This document shows, piece by piece, positions 50,000-58,663 of a stretch of DNA of 64,000 nucleotides (within the stretch, counting starts at the first letter, position 1; each line of letters opens with the position of its first letter). Origin of the DNA: CAWALV01 sp963782965 (GTDB lineage Bacteria > Actinomycetota > Actinomycetes > Acidothermales > Acidothermaceae); NCBI GenBank assembly GCA_963782965.1, contig CAWALV010000006.1, positions 496,001 through 560,000 on the forward strand. Reading direction: 5' to 3'. Below the pieces are notes generated by a model, which saw only the letters and a list, made by a program, of their open reading frames with translations, searched no databases and was not told where the DNA came from. The position numbers and the translations under genes were made by a program.

Positions 50000-50452
50000 A
50001 TGACCTACATCCCCAGCGCAGATGACCTCGAGGTCATCACCCGCGAGGTCTGGATGTCTTTCCTGGACGGCGACCCCGCCGGCCTCGTGTCGGGTGGCGA
50101 CATCGACGGCGAGCGGGTGACCGCCTGCGTGCATCTTTCGGGCGCGTACACCGGCTCCATCACGTTGCAGTGCTCGCCTGCGGCGGCGCGGGCTGCGGCG
50201 GCGGCGTTGTTCAACATGCCGCCGGACGACGTGACGCAGGTCGAGGTCGTCGACGCAGTCGGTGAAATCGCCAACATGGTCGGTGGCAATGTGAAGAGCA
50301 TGCTCCCCGCGCCGTCCGCACTGTCACTGCCGGCCGTCGTCTACGGTCAGCTCGCCGTGCCTGGAGCCCAGGTCGTACGCGAGGTGCACTTGACGTGGCG
50401 CAGCCAGCCGCTCGGCGTCAGCCTGTGGCAGCAGGCCGCGCAGGCGGCCTGA
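50000..50452 (+). CDS. cheX: CheX-type chemotaxis phosphatase
   Basis: A 150-residue protein of the CheX/CheC phosphatase family. The key phosphatase motif is VDAVGEIANMVGGNVKSML (E-x-x-N). The N-terminal strand pattern VTACVHLSGAYTGSITLQCS and helix AAARAAAAALFNMPPDD match it. It should dephosphorylate CheY, giving signal termination since no cheZ is present. ATG 50000 follows AAGGAGCAC. It lies between two receiver genes and is likely in the same unit. Confidence 0.9.
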   Translation: MTYIPSADDLEVITREVWMSFLDGDPAGLVSGGDIDGERVTACVHLSGAYTGSITLQCSPAAARAAAAALFNMPPDDVTQVEVVDAVGEIANMVGGNVKSMLPAPSALSLPAVVYGQLAVPGAQVVREVHLTWRSQPLGVSLWQQAAQAA

Positions 50453-50468
50453 GCCGGGAGCTGCCATC

Positions 50469-50831
50469 GTGCGCATCCTCGTTGTCGACGACAGTAAGGC
50501 GATGCGGATGATCATCGAACGCACGCTTCGCCTCGCCGGCTACGAAGAGCACGAGATCGTGCACGCCTGCAGCGGACTCGATGCGATCGAGGTGATCGGG
50601 CAGGCTCCGCCGGACGTCGTCCTGTGCGACTGGAACATGCCGCAGATGAACGGTCTGGAGCTGCTGACCGCCTTGCGCGGCGCGGGATGGACCGTACCGT
50701 TCGGGTTCGTGACGTCGGAGACTTCGCCGGTGATGAAGGAACGTGCGGCGCAAGCGGGTGCGCTGTTCCTCATCGCGAAGCCGTTCACACCCGAGGACTT
50801 CCAGGACGCGCTCGACCCCGTGCTTGCTTAG
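50469..50831 (+). CDS. CheY-like response regulator, second copy
   Basis: A 120-residue receiver: MRILVVDDSKAMRMIIERTL, Asp in VVLCDWNMPQMNGLELLTAL, Thr in GFVTSETSPVMKERA and Lys in FLIAKPFTPEDFQDALD. About the size of CheY but with its own sequence, so not a recent duplication. It may act on a different output or as a phosphate sink. GTG 50469 lies 16 bases after the cheX stop. Last plus-strand gene of the operon. Confidence 0.93.
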   Translation: MRILVVDDSKAMRMIIERTLRLAGYEEHEIVHACSGLDAIEVIGQAPPDVVLCDWNMPQMNGLELLTALRGAGWTVPFGFVTSETSPVMKERAAQAGALFLIAKPFTPEDFQDALDPVLA

Positions 50832-50863
50832 CGGCTCGCGCGCAGGCTCGGTTGCGCGTTCGC

Positions 50864-51301
50864 CTACAGGCGGCTGACGAGGTCGTCGATTTCCTCGGCG
50901 TCGACGTTGAAATCGGTCAGCCCGCCGAACGCGCCGCAGTTGACGCAGCGCGCCGCAAGAGCCACCCAGGTCACCAGCCCGTCGTCGTCCAGGTGCAGTC
51001 CTGCTGCCACCTCGGCGATGGACTGCCCGCAGCCGCAGGACCACATGCGCGGCGCGTTCCAGTGCTCGCCGGAGTCAAGGACGTCGCACGAGTCCCCGCA
51101 ACTCAGGCAGCGACGACGAGCGACCGCCGCCACGGCGTCGGCCTCGACGTAGAACCAGGTGGCCGGCGTATCTCCGTGCACCGGGCTTTCGCACCTGCAC
51201 AGGAGCGTGCGCGAGATGGTGGGGGAGCCGTCGAGCTGCCGCAACCAGGCTTCCAGATCTTCGCTGTCTTCACCGGTGCGAATTCCGGCGATGGTCCGCA
51301 T
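50864..51301 (-). CDS. Cysteine-rich protein, probable zinc binding
   Basis: A 145-residue soluble protein with eight Cys: one CxC pair in RTLLCRCESPV, then CLSCGDSCD, MWSCGCGQS and ARCVNCGAFG. This suggests two zinc sites. The rest includes a strand WFYVEADAVAAVARRR and a helix DAEEIDDLVSRL. Family not recognised. ATG 51301 follows GAGGAGCAG. It is the last gene of a minus-strand pair behind rhlE and ends 33 bases beyond the second cheY-like gene. Confidence 0.7.
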   Translation of the reverse strand: MRTIAGIRTGEDSEDLEAWLRQLDGSPTISRTLLCRCESPVHGDTPATWFYVEADAVAAVARRRCLSCGDSCDVLDSGEHWNAPRMWSCGCGQSIAEVAAGLHLDDDGLVTWVALAARCVNCGAFGGLTDFNVDAEEIDDLVSRL

Positions 51302-51402
51302 TACCACGGCTGCTCCTCGGCGCGTCTGTGCACGCTGACCGGTTGGTCCCGGTCCTCGGGGAAATCGTCGGTACGAAGCAGAGCTGCCTTGAATAACTCG
51401 GG

Positions 51403-53115
51403 TCAGCCTGCGGAACCGGCGCCGGGCGTTGCCCCGCCGGTGGTACCACCGGGTGAACCTGCGTCGGGACGGCTGCCGGACCGGCGCTGCCGCGAACGGC
51501 GTCGCTGTGGCGGCTGCGCACCGGAGCCGTTCTCCGCGTCGCTCGCGCGCGCCTGCGTGCTCGCGCCGCCGGGCTGGGCGGTCGCAGCTGCGTCGCCCCC
51601 CGCGTCGCCGCGGCTTCGGGTGCGGCGCCGTTGCCGCGGCGGCCGCTCTGCCGTGCCGGCCGGGCCGGCCGCGCCGGCTGTTCCCGCTTGGCCGGCTGTA
51701 TCGGTCGTCGACTCGACAGCGCTCGGCGCGGTCGCCGCCCGAGAGTTCCGGGACCTGCCGCCGCCGGTGCGGGCGCCGGTTCCGCTGCGCGGCTGGGCGG
51801 CCCCGCCACGGCCGCGGTTGCCCTCCCCGGACTTCGCCCCACCGCGTTGCCGGCCGGACCGCGCACCTCGACCCGTCTCGCCGAGATCCTCGAGCGTTTC
51901 GGCCCGCAGGCCGGCGCGCAGCCGCTCCGCTTTCGGCAGGGTGCCGGTCACGACGTGCGGGATGCCGAGTTCGTCGTAGAACTCCTCGGACGTCGAGTAG
52001 GTCTCCGGCGGGTCGTCGAACGGCAACCCGAGGATCGTGTTGATCGACTTCCAGCGCGTCACGTCGTCCCAGTCGACGAGCGTGACGGCAACGCCCGAAG
52101 CGCCGGCGCGGCCGGTGCGGCCGATCCGGTGGAGGTAGGTCTTCTCGTCGTCCGGGCACGAGTAGTTGACGACGTGCGTGACGCCTTCGACGTCGATACC
52201 GCGAGCTGCTACATCGGTGGCGACGAGGACGTCGATCTTGCCCGAGCGGAAGGCGCGCAGCGCCCGCTCGCGCTCGCCCTGGCCGAGGTCACCGTGGACG
52301 GCGGCTGCGGCGAACCCGCGGGTGGCGAGTTCTTCGGCGAGCCGGTCGGCCTGGCGCTTGGTTTGGGTGAACACCATGGTGAGGCCGCGGCCCTCGGCTT
52401 GCAGCAGGCGCGAGAGCATCTCGGGCTTGTCGAGGGAGTGCGCCCGAAAGACATGCTGTGCGGTGGCCGGAACGATGCGGCTCTCGTCGGGGTCTTCGGC
52501 GCTGATCCGGGTCGGCTGGTTCAGGTACTTGCGCGACAGCGTGACGATCTCGCCCGGCATCGTCGCGGAGAACAACATCGTCTGGCGGCTGGACGGCGTC
52601 AGGGCGAGGATGCGTTCGACGTCGGGCAAGAAGCCGAGGTCGAGCATCTCGTCTGCCTCGTCGAGGACCAGCACCTCCACCGCAGACAGGTCGAGGTGGC
52701 CCTGGCGGGCGAGGTCGAGGAGGCGGCCGGGGGTGCCGACGACGACGTCGATGCCGGCGCGCAGCGCCTGCACCTGCGGTTCGTACGAACGACCGCCGTA
52801 GACCGACATCACCCGGGCCCCGAGGCCCTTGCCCGCAACCTCGATGTCGGCGGCTACCTGGAGCGCGAGTTCGCGGGTGGGAGCGACGACGAGAGCCCGC
52901 GGCCGCGGGTCGTCGGTGATCTGGATCTTCTGTAGGAGCGGTGCACCGAAGGCGAGAGTCTTGCCCGTTCCGGTACGGGCCTGAGCGATGAGATCGCTGC
53001 CACCCAGCGCCAGCGGGATGGCCAGCGTCTGGATCGGAAATGGGGTTGTGATGCCGACGGACGCCAGGACGTCGGCTGTCTCGGGCGCGATGCCGAGTTC
53101 GGCGAAGGTGCTCAG
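51403..53115 (-). CDS. rhlE: DEAD-box RNA helicase, probable CTG start
   Basis: About 570 residues. Q motif TPFPIQTLAIPLALGG, Walker A ARTGTGKTLAFGAPLL, PTRELALQ, then DEAD in VEVLVLDEADEMLDLGFLPD, SATMPGEIV, and motifs of the second RecA domain (VFTQTKRQADRLAEEL, VLVATDVAARGIDVEGV, HRIGRTGRAGASGVAV). The last 150 residues are Gly/Arg/Ser-rich and likely disordered RNA-binding tail. Upstream of the Q motif the frame runs to a TAG without any ATG, GTG or TTG; CTG at 53115 has GAAAGG six bases before it. Matches Rv3211 by context. Confidence 0.92.
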   Translation of the reverse strand: MSTFAELGIAPETADVLASVGITTPFPIQTLAIPLALGGSDLIAQARTGTGKTLAFGAPLLQKIQITDDPRPRALVVAPTRELALQVAADIEVAGKGLGARVMSVYGGRSYEPQVQALRAGIDVVVGTPGRLLDLARQGHLDLSAVEVLVLDEADEMLDLGFLPDVERILALTPSSRQTMLFSATMPGEIVTLSRKYLNQPTRISAEDPDESRIVPATAQHVFRAHSLDKPEMLSRLLQAEGRGLTMVFTQTKRQADRLAEELATRGFAAAAVHGDLGQGERERALRAFRSGKIDVLVATDVAARGIDVEGVTHVVNYSCPDDEKTYLHRIGRTGRAGASGVAVTLVDWDDVTRWKSINTILGLPFDDPPETYSTSEEFYDELGIPHVVTGTLPKAERLRAGLRAETLEDLGETGRGARSGRQRGGAKSGEGNRGRGGAAQPRSGTGARTGGGRSRNSRAATAPSAVESTTDTAGQAGTAGAAGPAGTAERPPRQRRRTRSRGDAGGDAAATAQPGGASTQARASDAENGSGAQPPQRRRSRQRRSGSRPDAGSPGGTTGGATPGAGSAG

Positions 53116-53289
53116 AACAAACCTTTCGGTGTGAATGCTGTCGTCGCGTGGCGATTCCGGCGACCGGGGCCTGCCGGACGGCTGCCCTGCGCGCGGCTAC
53201 CTGCGCGGATACGCCGCCAAGTCTAGCTGCCGCCCCGGCGGTCGGCGGGCTCCGCCGCGCCTGGCGCTCGCGGGCTACGCTGCGTGGCT

Positions 53290-54030
53290 ATGACCGAACC
53301 TTCCGGGGAGCCGGCGGCGCCCGACGTCCCGGCCACTGACGACTCGCGGGACGACGCCGGCTCGGCGTTGCTCTCGGATCCCGCCTACCTTGACGCGGTC
53401 GGGGAGTTGCTCGGCGTCCTCGCTTATGCGGAGCTGATCGCGTTCGAGCGATTGGCCTACGACGCCCGGATGGCACCGACTCTTGAAGACAAGGCCGCCC
53501 TGGCCAGGTTGGCGACCGCCGAGTTCGACCACTTCGAACTGCTGAAGAGTCGCCTGGAGGAGCTCGGTACACCGGCGGAGAAGGCGATGGCGTCGTTCGT
53601 CGGACCGCTCGAGGCGTTTCACGCCCAGACCGCGCCGTCCGACTGGGCCGAGAGCCTGGTCAAGGCCTACGTGGGTGACGGCATCGCGGCCGACTTCTAC
53701 CGTGACGTCGCGACCGTGCTCGACCCGGCGACGAAACGCATCGTGCTCGAAGTGCTGGCCGACGGCGGCCGCGCCGGGTTCACGGTCGAGCGGGTGCGAC
53801 AGGTGATCGAGGAGAATCCGGCGAGTGCCGGGCGGCTGGCGCTGTGGGCGCGGCGGATCGTCGGTGAGGCGCTCGCGCAGGCCCGTGCCGTGATAGCCGA
53901 GCACGACGGGCTCGTCCAGTTGCTGGTCGGAGGTTTCCCCGGCATGTCCGGTACCGATGTGGCATTGACCTTTACGAAGATCACCGACCAGCACACCGCC
54001 CGGATGGCTGCGCTCGGGCTCTCCGCCTGA
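53290..54030 (+). CDS. Ferritin-like fold protein (MiaE-like)
   Basis: A 246-residue protein with a ferritin-like helical bundle and the iron-binding E-x6-Y and ExxH pattern: LAYAELIAFERLAYDARMAP, TAEFDHFELLKSRLEELGTP, then VKAYVGDGIAADFYRDVATV. Helix KRIVLEVLADGGRAGFTVER and WARRIVGEALAQARAVIAEH complete the bundle. Similar to Rv3210c and distantly to the tRNA hydroxylase MiaE; substrate not known. ATG 53290 follows a second possible start (GTG 53284). Divergent from rhlE, as in mycobacteria. Confidence 0.85.
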   Translation: MTEPSGEPAAPDVPATDDSRDDAGSALLSDPAYLDAVGELLGVLAYAELIAFERLAYDARMAPTLEDKAALARLATAEFDHFELLKSRLEELGTPAEKAMASFVGPLEAFHAQTAPSDWAESLVKAYVGDGIAADFYRDVATVLDPATKRIVLEVLADGGRAGFTVERVRQVIEENPASAGRLALWARRIVGEALAQARAVIAEHDGLVQLLVGGFPGMSGTDVALTFTKITDQHTARMAALGLSA

Positions 54031-54067
54031 TTTCGTCACGGCGGTTCCCGAGGGCGTCCCAGTGGTT

Positions 54068-54107
54068 CCCGAAGACTTGGTGCAACTACTTGCACAAAGT
54101 CTTCGGG
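54068..54107. terminator. Long hairpin between two convergent genes
   Basis: CCCGAAGACTT (54068-54078) pairs with AAGTCTTCGGG (54097-54107) and the inner GTGCAA with TTGCAC around loop CTAC. One G-A mismatch separates the two stems; 17 pairs in all. It sits between the ferritin-like gene and the DUF3107 gene and likely terminates both. Confidence 0.8.
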
Positions 54108-54126
54108 TAAGGCGCGCTGTCGATCC

Positions 54127-54357
54127 CTACATGGCGCCGAAGCCGACGCGCCTTTCGACGGGTTCGCCGATCTCGAGGTAGGCGAGCTTGTCGACCGGCA
54201 CCAACACGATGCGGCCCTTCTCGTCGGTCAGCGAGAGCATGCCGCCCGAGTCGAGCGCCGACCTCACGATGCCTTGAATCTCTTCAGGTGACTGCGCGCT
54301 CTCCAGGCTGATCTCGCGCGGCGCATACTGCACACCGATCTTGACCTCCACGGTCAA
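54127..54357 (-). CDS. DUF3107 family protein
   Basis: A 76-residue protein (Rv3208A/TB9.4 type). It reads MTVEVKIGVQYAPREISLES, QSPEEIQGIVRSALDSGGML, SLTDEKGRIVLVPVDKLAYL and ends VERRVGFGAM, matching the invariant actinobacterial family. Function unknown. ATG 54357 has GGAGGTTGACCGTGG upstream. It converges with the ferritin-like gene, and the order with rhlE is conserved in mycobacteria. Confidence 0.95.
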   Translation of the reverse strand: MTVEVKIGVQYAPREISLESAQSPEEIQGIVRSALDSGGMLSLTDEKGRIVLVPVDKLAYLEIGEPVERRVGFGAM

Positions 54358-54407
54358 CCTCCGCCTGTCGTCGTCCCTGCTACGCAGCCCTGCCGGTCAA
54401 CCCGAGG

Positions 54408-54644
54408 CTAGCGGTACTCGTCCTCGTCCAGAGCCACGACCCGTTCGTCGTCGGGGTCGACAGCTTCGGCGTCCCACTTGTCCGGGTCGATCACGGCCTG
54501 CCCGGTGTCGCTCCCGCCAGTTTCGGCGCCATCGGTCTGTGCCTCGTCGGGAAGGTCGGCGATCGAGGCTTGCTGCTCGGCGGCGTCCGCCTCCGGCACC
54601 TCGTCGATGTCGGATGGAGCCGGGGGAACCCTTCGCGTTTCCAT
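54408..54644 (-). CDS. Small acidic protein of unknown function
   Basis: A 78-residue, very acidic protein rich in Asp, Glu and Ala: DIDEVPEADAAEQQASIADL, then DEAQTDGAETGGSD and DPDKWDAEAVDPDDERVVAL, ending DEDEYR. Probably disordered. ATG 54644 follows GAGGGAGG, which supports translation. No family recognised. It lies just behind the LigD polymerase gene on the same strand, 28 bases away. Confidence 0.7.
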   Translation of the reverse strand: METRRVPPAPSDIDEVPEADAAEQQASIADLPDEAQTDGAETGGSDTGQAVIDPDKWDAEAVDPDDERVVALDEDEYR

Positions 54645-54672
54645 CTCGTGCCTCCCTCGTTCCCTCCGATTA

Positions 54673-55641
54673 TCACGCGCCCGGCGCCGCTGGATCGGTC
54701 GGGAGCGATGCTCGTGCCGCCTTTCCGTCGCAGAGATCGGCGAGCAGGTCGCCGTCCCGCTCAAGTCGTTCGAGCACCTGCGGCGCCGTGAACACCAGCC
54801 CTGCTTCCTCGGACGACGTCGCCGCGGCGCAGCCCTCTACCTCTTCCCAGGTGACCGGGGTCGACACCGTCGGCTGCGGCCGAGCCCGCAGCGAGTACGG
54901 AGCGACCGTCGTCTTCGCCGCGGCGTTTTGGCTCCAATCGATGAAAACCTTGCCCGCACGCAGTCTCTTGGTCATGTCGGAAAGCACCAGGTCGCCGTGG
55001 CTGCGTTCGAGCCGCCGGGCGAGCGCATGGGCATAGGCGCTCGCCTGCTCGGACGGCGTTGGGCGCAGCGGTGCGTACAGCTGGAGGCCCTTGCTGCCGC
55101 TGGTCTTGGGGTAGGCCGTGATGCCGTCGGCGGCCAGTGCGTCGCGCAGCAGCAGCGCCACCCGGCAGCACTCGACGATCGTCGCCGGGGCCCCCGGGTC
55201 GAGGTCGAGCACCAGCAGGTCGGCGTCCAAGACCTTGCCCTGGGCGTCGACCCGCCACTGCGGCACGTGCAGTTCGAGCGAGGCGAGGTTGGCCACCCAG
55301 ACCAGCGTCGCGAGGTCGTCGGTGATCACGAAGTCGATCGTGTCGCGGTTCTTCGTGCTGCCCGGCACCGGCAGGGTCACCGTGCGCACCCAGGACGGCG
55401 TGCCGCGCGGCGCGTTCTTCTCGAAGAAGGAGGGTCCCTCGACGCCGTCGGGGTAGCGCTTACGTGTCAGCGGGCGGCCGGCGAGGTGCGGCAGCAGGGC
55501 GGGAGCGACGCGCGCGTAGTAATCGAGCACTTGCCCCTTGGTGAACCCGGCCTGTGGGTACAGGATCTTCTCGAGGTTCGACACCGCCACCCGCCGCTCG
55601 CCGATCTGCACGCCGCCCGACGCAGAAGAAGACTGGGGCAC
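54673..55641 (-). CDS. LigD-type DNA polymerase/primase (end joining)
   Basis: A 322-residue archaeo-eukaryotic-primase fold polymerase. Typical start: ISNLEKILYP-like VAVSNLEKILYPQAGFTKGQ, then YYARVAPALLPHLAGRPLTR, the SFFEKNAPRGTPSWV segment, and the catalytic Asp in LLVLDLDPG with the later KTSGSKGLQLYAPL and KVFIDWSQNAAAKTTVAPYS. It fills and ribonucleotide-extends broken ends in non-homologous end joining with Ku and LigD ligase. The ligase and 3'-phosphoesterase domains are missing here, so it is a stand-alone polymerase. GTG 55641 is divergent from ku, 31 bases apart. Confidence 0.94.
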   Translation of the reverse strand: MPQSSSASGGVQIGERRVAVSNLEKILYPQAGFTKGQVLDYYARVAPALLPHLAGRPLTRKRYPDGVEGPSFFEKNAPRGTPSWVRTVTLPVPGSTKNRDTIDFVITDDLATLVWVANLASLELHVPQWRVDAQGKVLDADLLVLDLDPGAPATIVECCRVALLLRDALAADGITAYPKTSGSKGLQLYAPLRPTPSEQASAYAHALARRLERSHGDLVLSDMTKRLRAGKVFIDWSQNAAAKTTVAPYSLRARPQPTVSTPVTWEEVEGCAAATSSEEAGLVFTAPQVLERLERDGDLLADLCDGKAARASLPTDPAAPGA

Positions 55642-55672
55642 GACTCAGTGCTCCCCCGACGAAGGAAAGCTC

Positions 55673-56752
55673 ATGCGCAGCATCTGGAAGGGCTCCATCT
55701 CGTTCGGCCTGGTCAGTATCGCGGTCAACCTGTACTCCGCGACAGAAGAGCGCGACGTCGCGTTCCATCAGGTGCACCGTGAGGACGCCGGCCGGATCCG
55801 GTACCGGCGGGTGTGCTCGGTCTGCGGTGAAGAGGTCGCCTACAACGACATTGCGAAGGGCTACGAGCTTCCGGACGGCGACGTGGTGGTGCTCACCGAC
55901 GACGACCTCGCCGAATTGCCGCTGACGACGAGCCGGGAGATCGACGTCCTGCAGTTCGTGCCGCTGGAGGAGGTCGACCCGATCTTCTTCGCCAAGAGCT
56001 ACTACCTCGAGCCCGACCCGCGCGCGACGAAGGCCTACGTGCTGCTGCGCGACACGCTCGAACAATCCGGCAAGGTGGCGATCGTGAAGGTGGCGCTGCG
56101 GCGGCGGGAGGCGCTGGCCACCCTGCGCGTGCGCGAGGGCGTTCTGACGATGGAGACCATGCTCTGGCCGGACGAGATCCGTAAGCCAGACTTCGCCTTC
56201 CTCGACGAGGACGTCGAGGTGCGCGCGCAGGAGCTGGCGATGGCGAGTTCGTTGGTCGACTCGCTGACCGGTGACTTCGAACCCTCGCAGTACACCGACC
56301 AGTACCGCGAGGCGGTCGAGTCGGTGATCGAGGCGAAGATCGAGGGCCGCGACCTCATGCCTGCGCCCGAAGCCGAAGCCGGCGAACCCGGCAAGGTTGT
56401 CGACCTGGTGGCCGCGCTGCAGGCCAGCATCGAGGCCGCCAAGCGCGGGCGCGCCGGTTCGGACGGCGCAGCGGACGCAGGGGGTTCAGCGCGCGCGGCC
56501 GGCTCGGCCGGCGGTGGGCGAGGGGCCGCAGCGGGTCGGTCGGCCGCGAAGAAGGCGTCCGCCGGTGCGGCCAGTGGGCGCAAGGCCGCCCCGGCAAAGC
56601 GGGCCGCCGCCAAGACCGCCAAAAAGGCATCCAGCGGGTCCGCCGGTGGGGGCACCCGCAAGACCGCGAGCAGGGCGGTCGACAGCCCCGCTAAGAAAGC
56701 CGCCGCCAAGACCGCGAAGAAGGCACCGAGCAGCACCCGCCGCTCGGCCTGA
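55673..56752 (+). CDS. ku: Ku protein (non-homologous end joining)
   Basis: A 359-residue Ku homodimer protein that holds broken DNA ends. Ku core: MRSIWKGSISFGLVSIAVNL, HREDAGRIRYRRVCSVCGEE, YELPDGDVVVLTDDDLAELP, then FFAKSYYLEPDPRATKAYVL. The C-terminal third is a Lys/Ala/Ser tail with AAKTAKKA and PAKKAAAKTAKKA repeats, the histone H1-like extension known from actinobacterial Ku, which binds DNA. ATG 55673 follows GAAGGAAAG. Divergent from the polymerase gene, so both could share a regulated promoter region. Confidence 0.96.
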   Translation: MRSIWKGSISFGLVSIAVNLYSATEERDVAFHQVHREDAGRIRYRRVCSVCGEEVAYNDIAKGYELPDGDVVVLTDDDLAELPLTTSREIDVLQFVPLEEVDPIFFAKSYYLEPDPRATKAYVLLRDTLEQSGKVAIVKVALRRREALATLRVREGVLTMETMLWPDEIRKPDFAFLDEDVEVRAQELAMASSLVDSLTGDFEPSQYTDQYREAVESVIEAKIEGRDLMPAPEAEAGEPGKVVDLVAALQASIEAAKRGRAGSDGAADAGGSARAAGSAGGGRGAAAGRSAAKKASAGAASGRKAAPAKRAAAKTAKKASSGSAGGGTRKTASRAVDSPAKKAAAKTAKKAPSSTRRSA

Positions 56753-56975
56753 TGCCGGCCTGAGTACGGCACATATGGCTGGTAGGCGGAGCTAAGTCGG
56801 CCCGGGCTGGTGCGACGCAATTACGCGCTCGAAAGCCTACGCGCCAGATGGCTGCTCCGACGCAGCCTGACCTTTGCCGCAGCCTGGCGACATTGAATAG
56901 ATTCTGGCGTTCCCGACGGTTCGTGTCGACCGCACGAGCATCGCCTCAGGCGCATGGATACGCGCCTGAGGCACG

Positions 56976-57809
56976 GTGCAGATACGTCCTGAAATGCCGA
57001 TGACAGAGCGTCGGCACCGCCACGTGTGGCATCTCCTGTGGCAGGCTGTCGAGGTGGGCTCCCCTTCCGCTCGCGTGGCCGCCGAGCGGCCGTTCTACGA
57101 CCGCCACGCCGGCGCTTACGACGCGTTGATTACCGATTCCGTGGAGCCATGGGTGACGGCCGTGGACGATGCACTCCAGGCGGCCGGGTTCAACAAGGCT
57201 CACGTGCTCGATGCCGGCTGTGGCACGGGACGGCATGCAGCCGCCCTGCTGGGCCGCGGGCACGATGTCATCTTGCTTGACGCCTCGGAGGCGCTGCTAC
57301 GGATCGCGCGGGAGCGTTGTCCTCGCGCACCCGCTGTCGTGTCAGACGTGTGTGCACCGGCCGTAACGGGACCGTTCGATGCCGTGACTTCTCGGGGGGT
57401 GCTCAACGATCTGTTGACTGACCGCGAGCGAGCGGATGCCGTCCGGTCCTTCGCAGGACTCACCCGGGCCGGAGGTCTCTTGGTCCTCGACGTTCGGGAA
57501 GCCGCCATGTCTCAACAGCGCGCGGACGGGTCGCCGCGTACGACCGACGCGGAGCTGCCAGACGGCTCGCGTCTACGCTTCGTCAGCCGACCGACTTGGA
57601 AGAGCGGGCACATCGTCGTCGAAGAACGCTATGAACTCGATATTGGCGACGGGGCGCCGATGGTGAACGAGTATCTGTTTGAGATGCGCCCATGGACGAG
57701 CGCCGAACTGCGCGAGCTGCTCACAAACGTGGGCTACCGAAGCATCGAGATGGACGCCGGAGTGGGGCGGCGCACTCCCGACCGACTTCTCGTCACGGCG
57801 CGTCGCTGA
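56976..57809 (+). CDS. Class I SAM-dependent methyltransferase
   Basis: A protein of about 277 residues. The SAM loop is VLDAGCGTGRHAAALLGRGH, the acidic strand VILLDASEALLRIARERCPR, then DAVTSRGVLNDLLTDRERAD and GGLLVLDVREAAM. The second half looks like a substrate domain (FVSRPTWKSGHIVVEERYEL and ELRELLTNVGYRSIEMDAGV). Fits the broad methyltransferase type 11/25 group; substrate unknown. Starts at GTG 56976 or ATG 56994 or 57000, none with a strong ribosome site. Adjacent genes do not suggest a pathway. Confidence 0.85.
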   Translation: MQIRPEMPMTERRHRHVWHLLWQAVEVGSPSARVAAERPFYDRHAGAYDALITDSVEPWVTAVDDALQAAGFNKAHVLDAGCGTGRHAAALLGRGHDVILLDASEALLRIARERCPRAPAVVSDVCAPAVTGPFDAVTSRGVLNDLLTDRERADAVRSFAGLTRAGGLLVLDVREAAMSQQRADGSPRTTDAELPDGSRLRFVSRPTWKSGHIVVEERYELDIGDGAPMVNEYLFEMRPWTSAELRELLTNVGYRSIEMDAGVGRRTPDRLLVTARR

Positions 57810-57908
57810 ACACGTCCTGTCGTGCCGCGAGCCGGTCGTGTCGTCCGACCATGACGCGACCCGGTTGCTGGCCTTGTCGGACGCCCCGTCGTCGGGTTGG
57901 ATTGCGTC

Positions 57909-58442
57909 ATGACTGCGCCGGTCAGCTGGGACGGCTCCAGGCGCGTGATCTTGCGGACATCTCGCACGGTTCTGACGACCTGGCTTGATGAGGATGCCGA
58001 CGATCTGGCGGAACTGCACGCCGACCCATGCACCATGCGGTTCGTCCGCAACGGCCGTCCCGAGTCGCGCTCTGATGTCGAGCAACTCGTTCGTTCCTAT
58101 GTCTCGACCCAGGCTGCACGCACCTTCGCCAAGTGGCGGCTGACGGACATGGACGGCCGACTGATCGGGCGGGCAGGCTTCGGCGGCACGGAGGAACTGC
58201 GGGGAATCAGCTACCTCGTCGCCCGGCCGCTGTGGGGGCAGGGGCTCGCGACGGAGGTCGCCAAAGCTCTTGTCGGCTGGCACCTTGCCCACGCGCCCGC
58301 GGTCGGTTTGAGAGCGCTCGTTGTCGTGGGCAACCACGCAAGCGTTCGTGTCCTGGACAAGGTCGGTTTCCGGGAGGCCGGGACCGTCGACTACGAGGGC
58401 GTCCTCTGCTGGAACTTCACGTACCCGACTGACACAGCCTGA
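57909..58442 (+). CDS. GNAT-family N-acetyltransferase (RimJ/RimL type)
   Basis: A 177-residue acetyltransferase: RRVILRTSRTVLTTWLDEDA, DDLAELHADPCTMRFV, LIGRAGFGGTEELRGISYLV, then ARPLWGQGLATEVAKALVGW (acetyl-CoA loop Q-G-x-A) and VVVGNHASVRVLDKVGFREA. Typical of RimJ-like enzymes that modify N termini or small molecules. Start ATG 57909; TTG 57897 is also in frame. It lies 99 bases after the methyltransferase on the same strand. Confidence 0.92.
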   Translation: MTAPVSWDGSRRVILRTSRTVLTTWLDEDADDLAELHADPCTMRFVRNGRPESRSDVEQLVRSYVSTQAARTFAKWRLTDMDGRLIGRAGFGGTEELRGISYLVARPLWGQGLATEVAKALVGWHLAHAPAVGLRALVVVGNHASVRVLDKVGFREAGTVDYEGVLCWNFTYPTDTA

Positions 58443-58663
58443 GACTGCCATTCACGCGCGTCCTCTCATGCCGCGTTGACGCGCGTTCGATCGTGCCGAT
58501 AGTCGGATGATTTGGCTATGCACGATCCGCTCAAGCCCGGTCAGTGACGCAACGTGTTCGCTGAACTGGTCGCCCTGTGAGCTGGCACGAGAGTCGACGG
58601 CTGGCTGCCATCCGCGCGAACCGTTGACGGCTACGGTCCGCCGGACTCGGCGCCCGCCACTCG

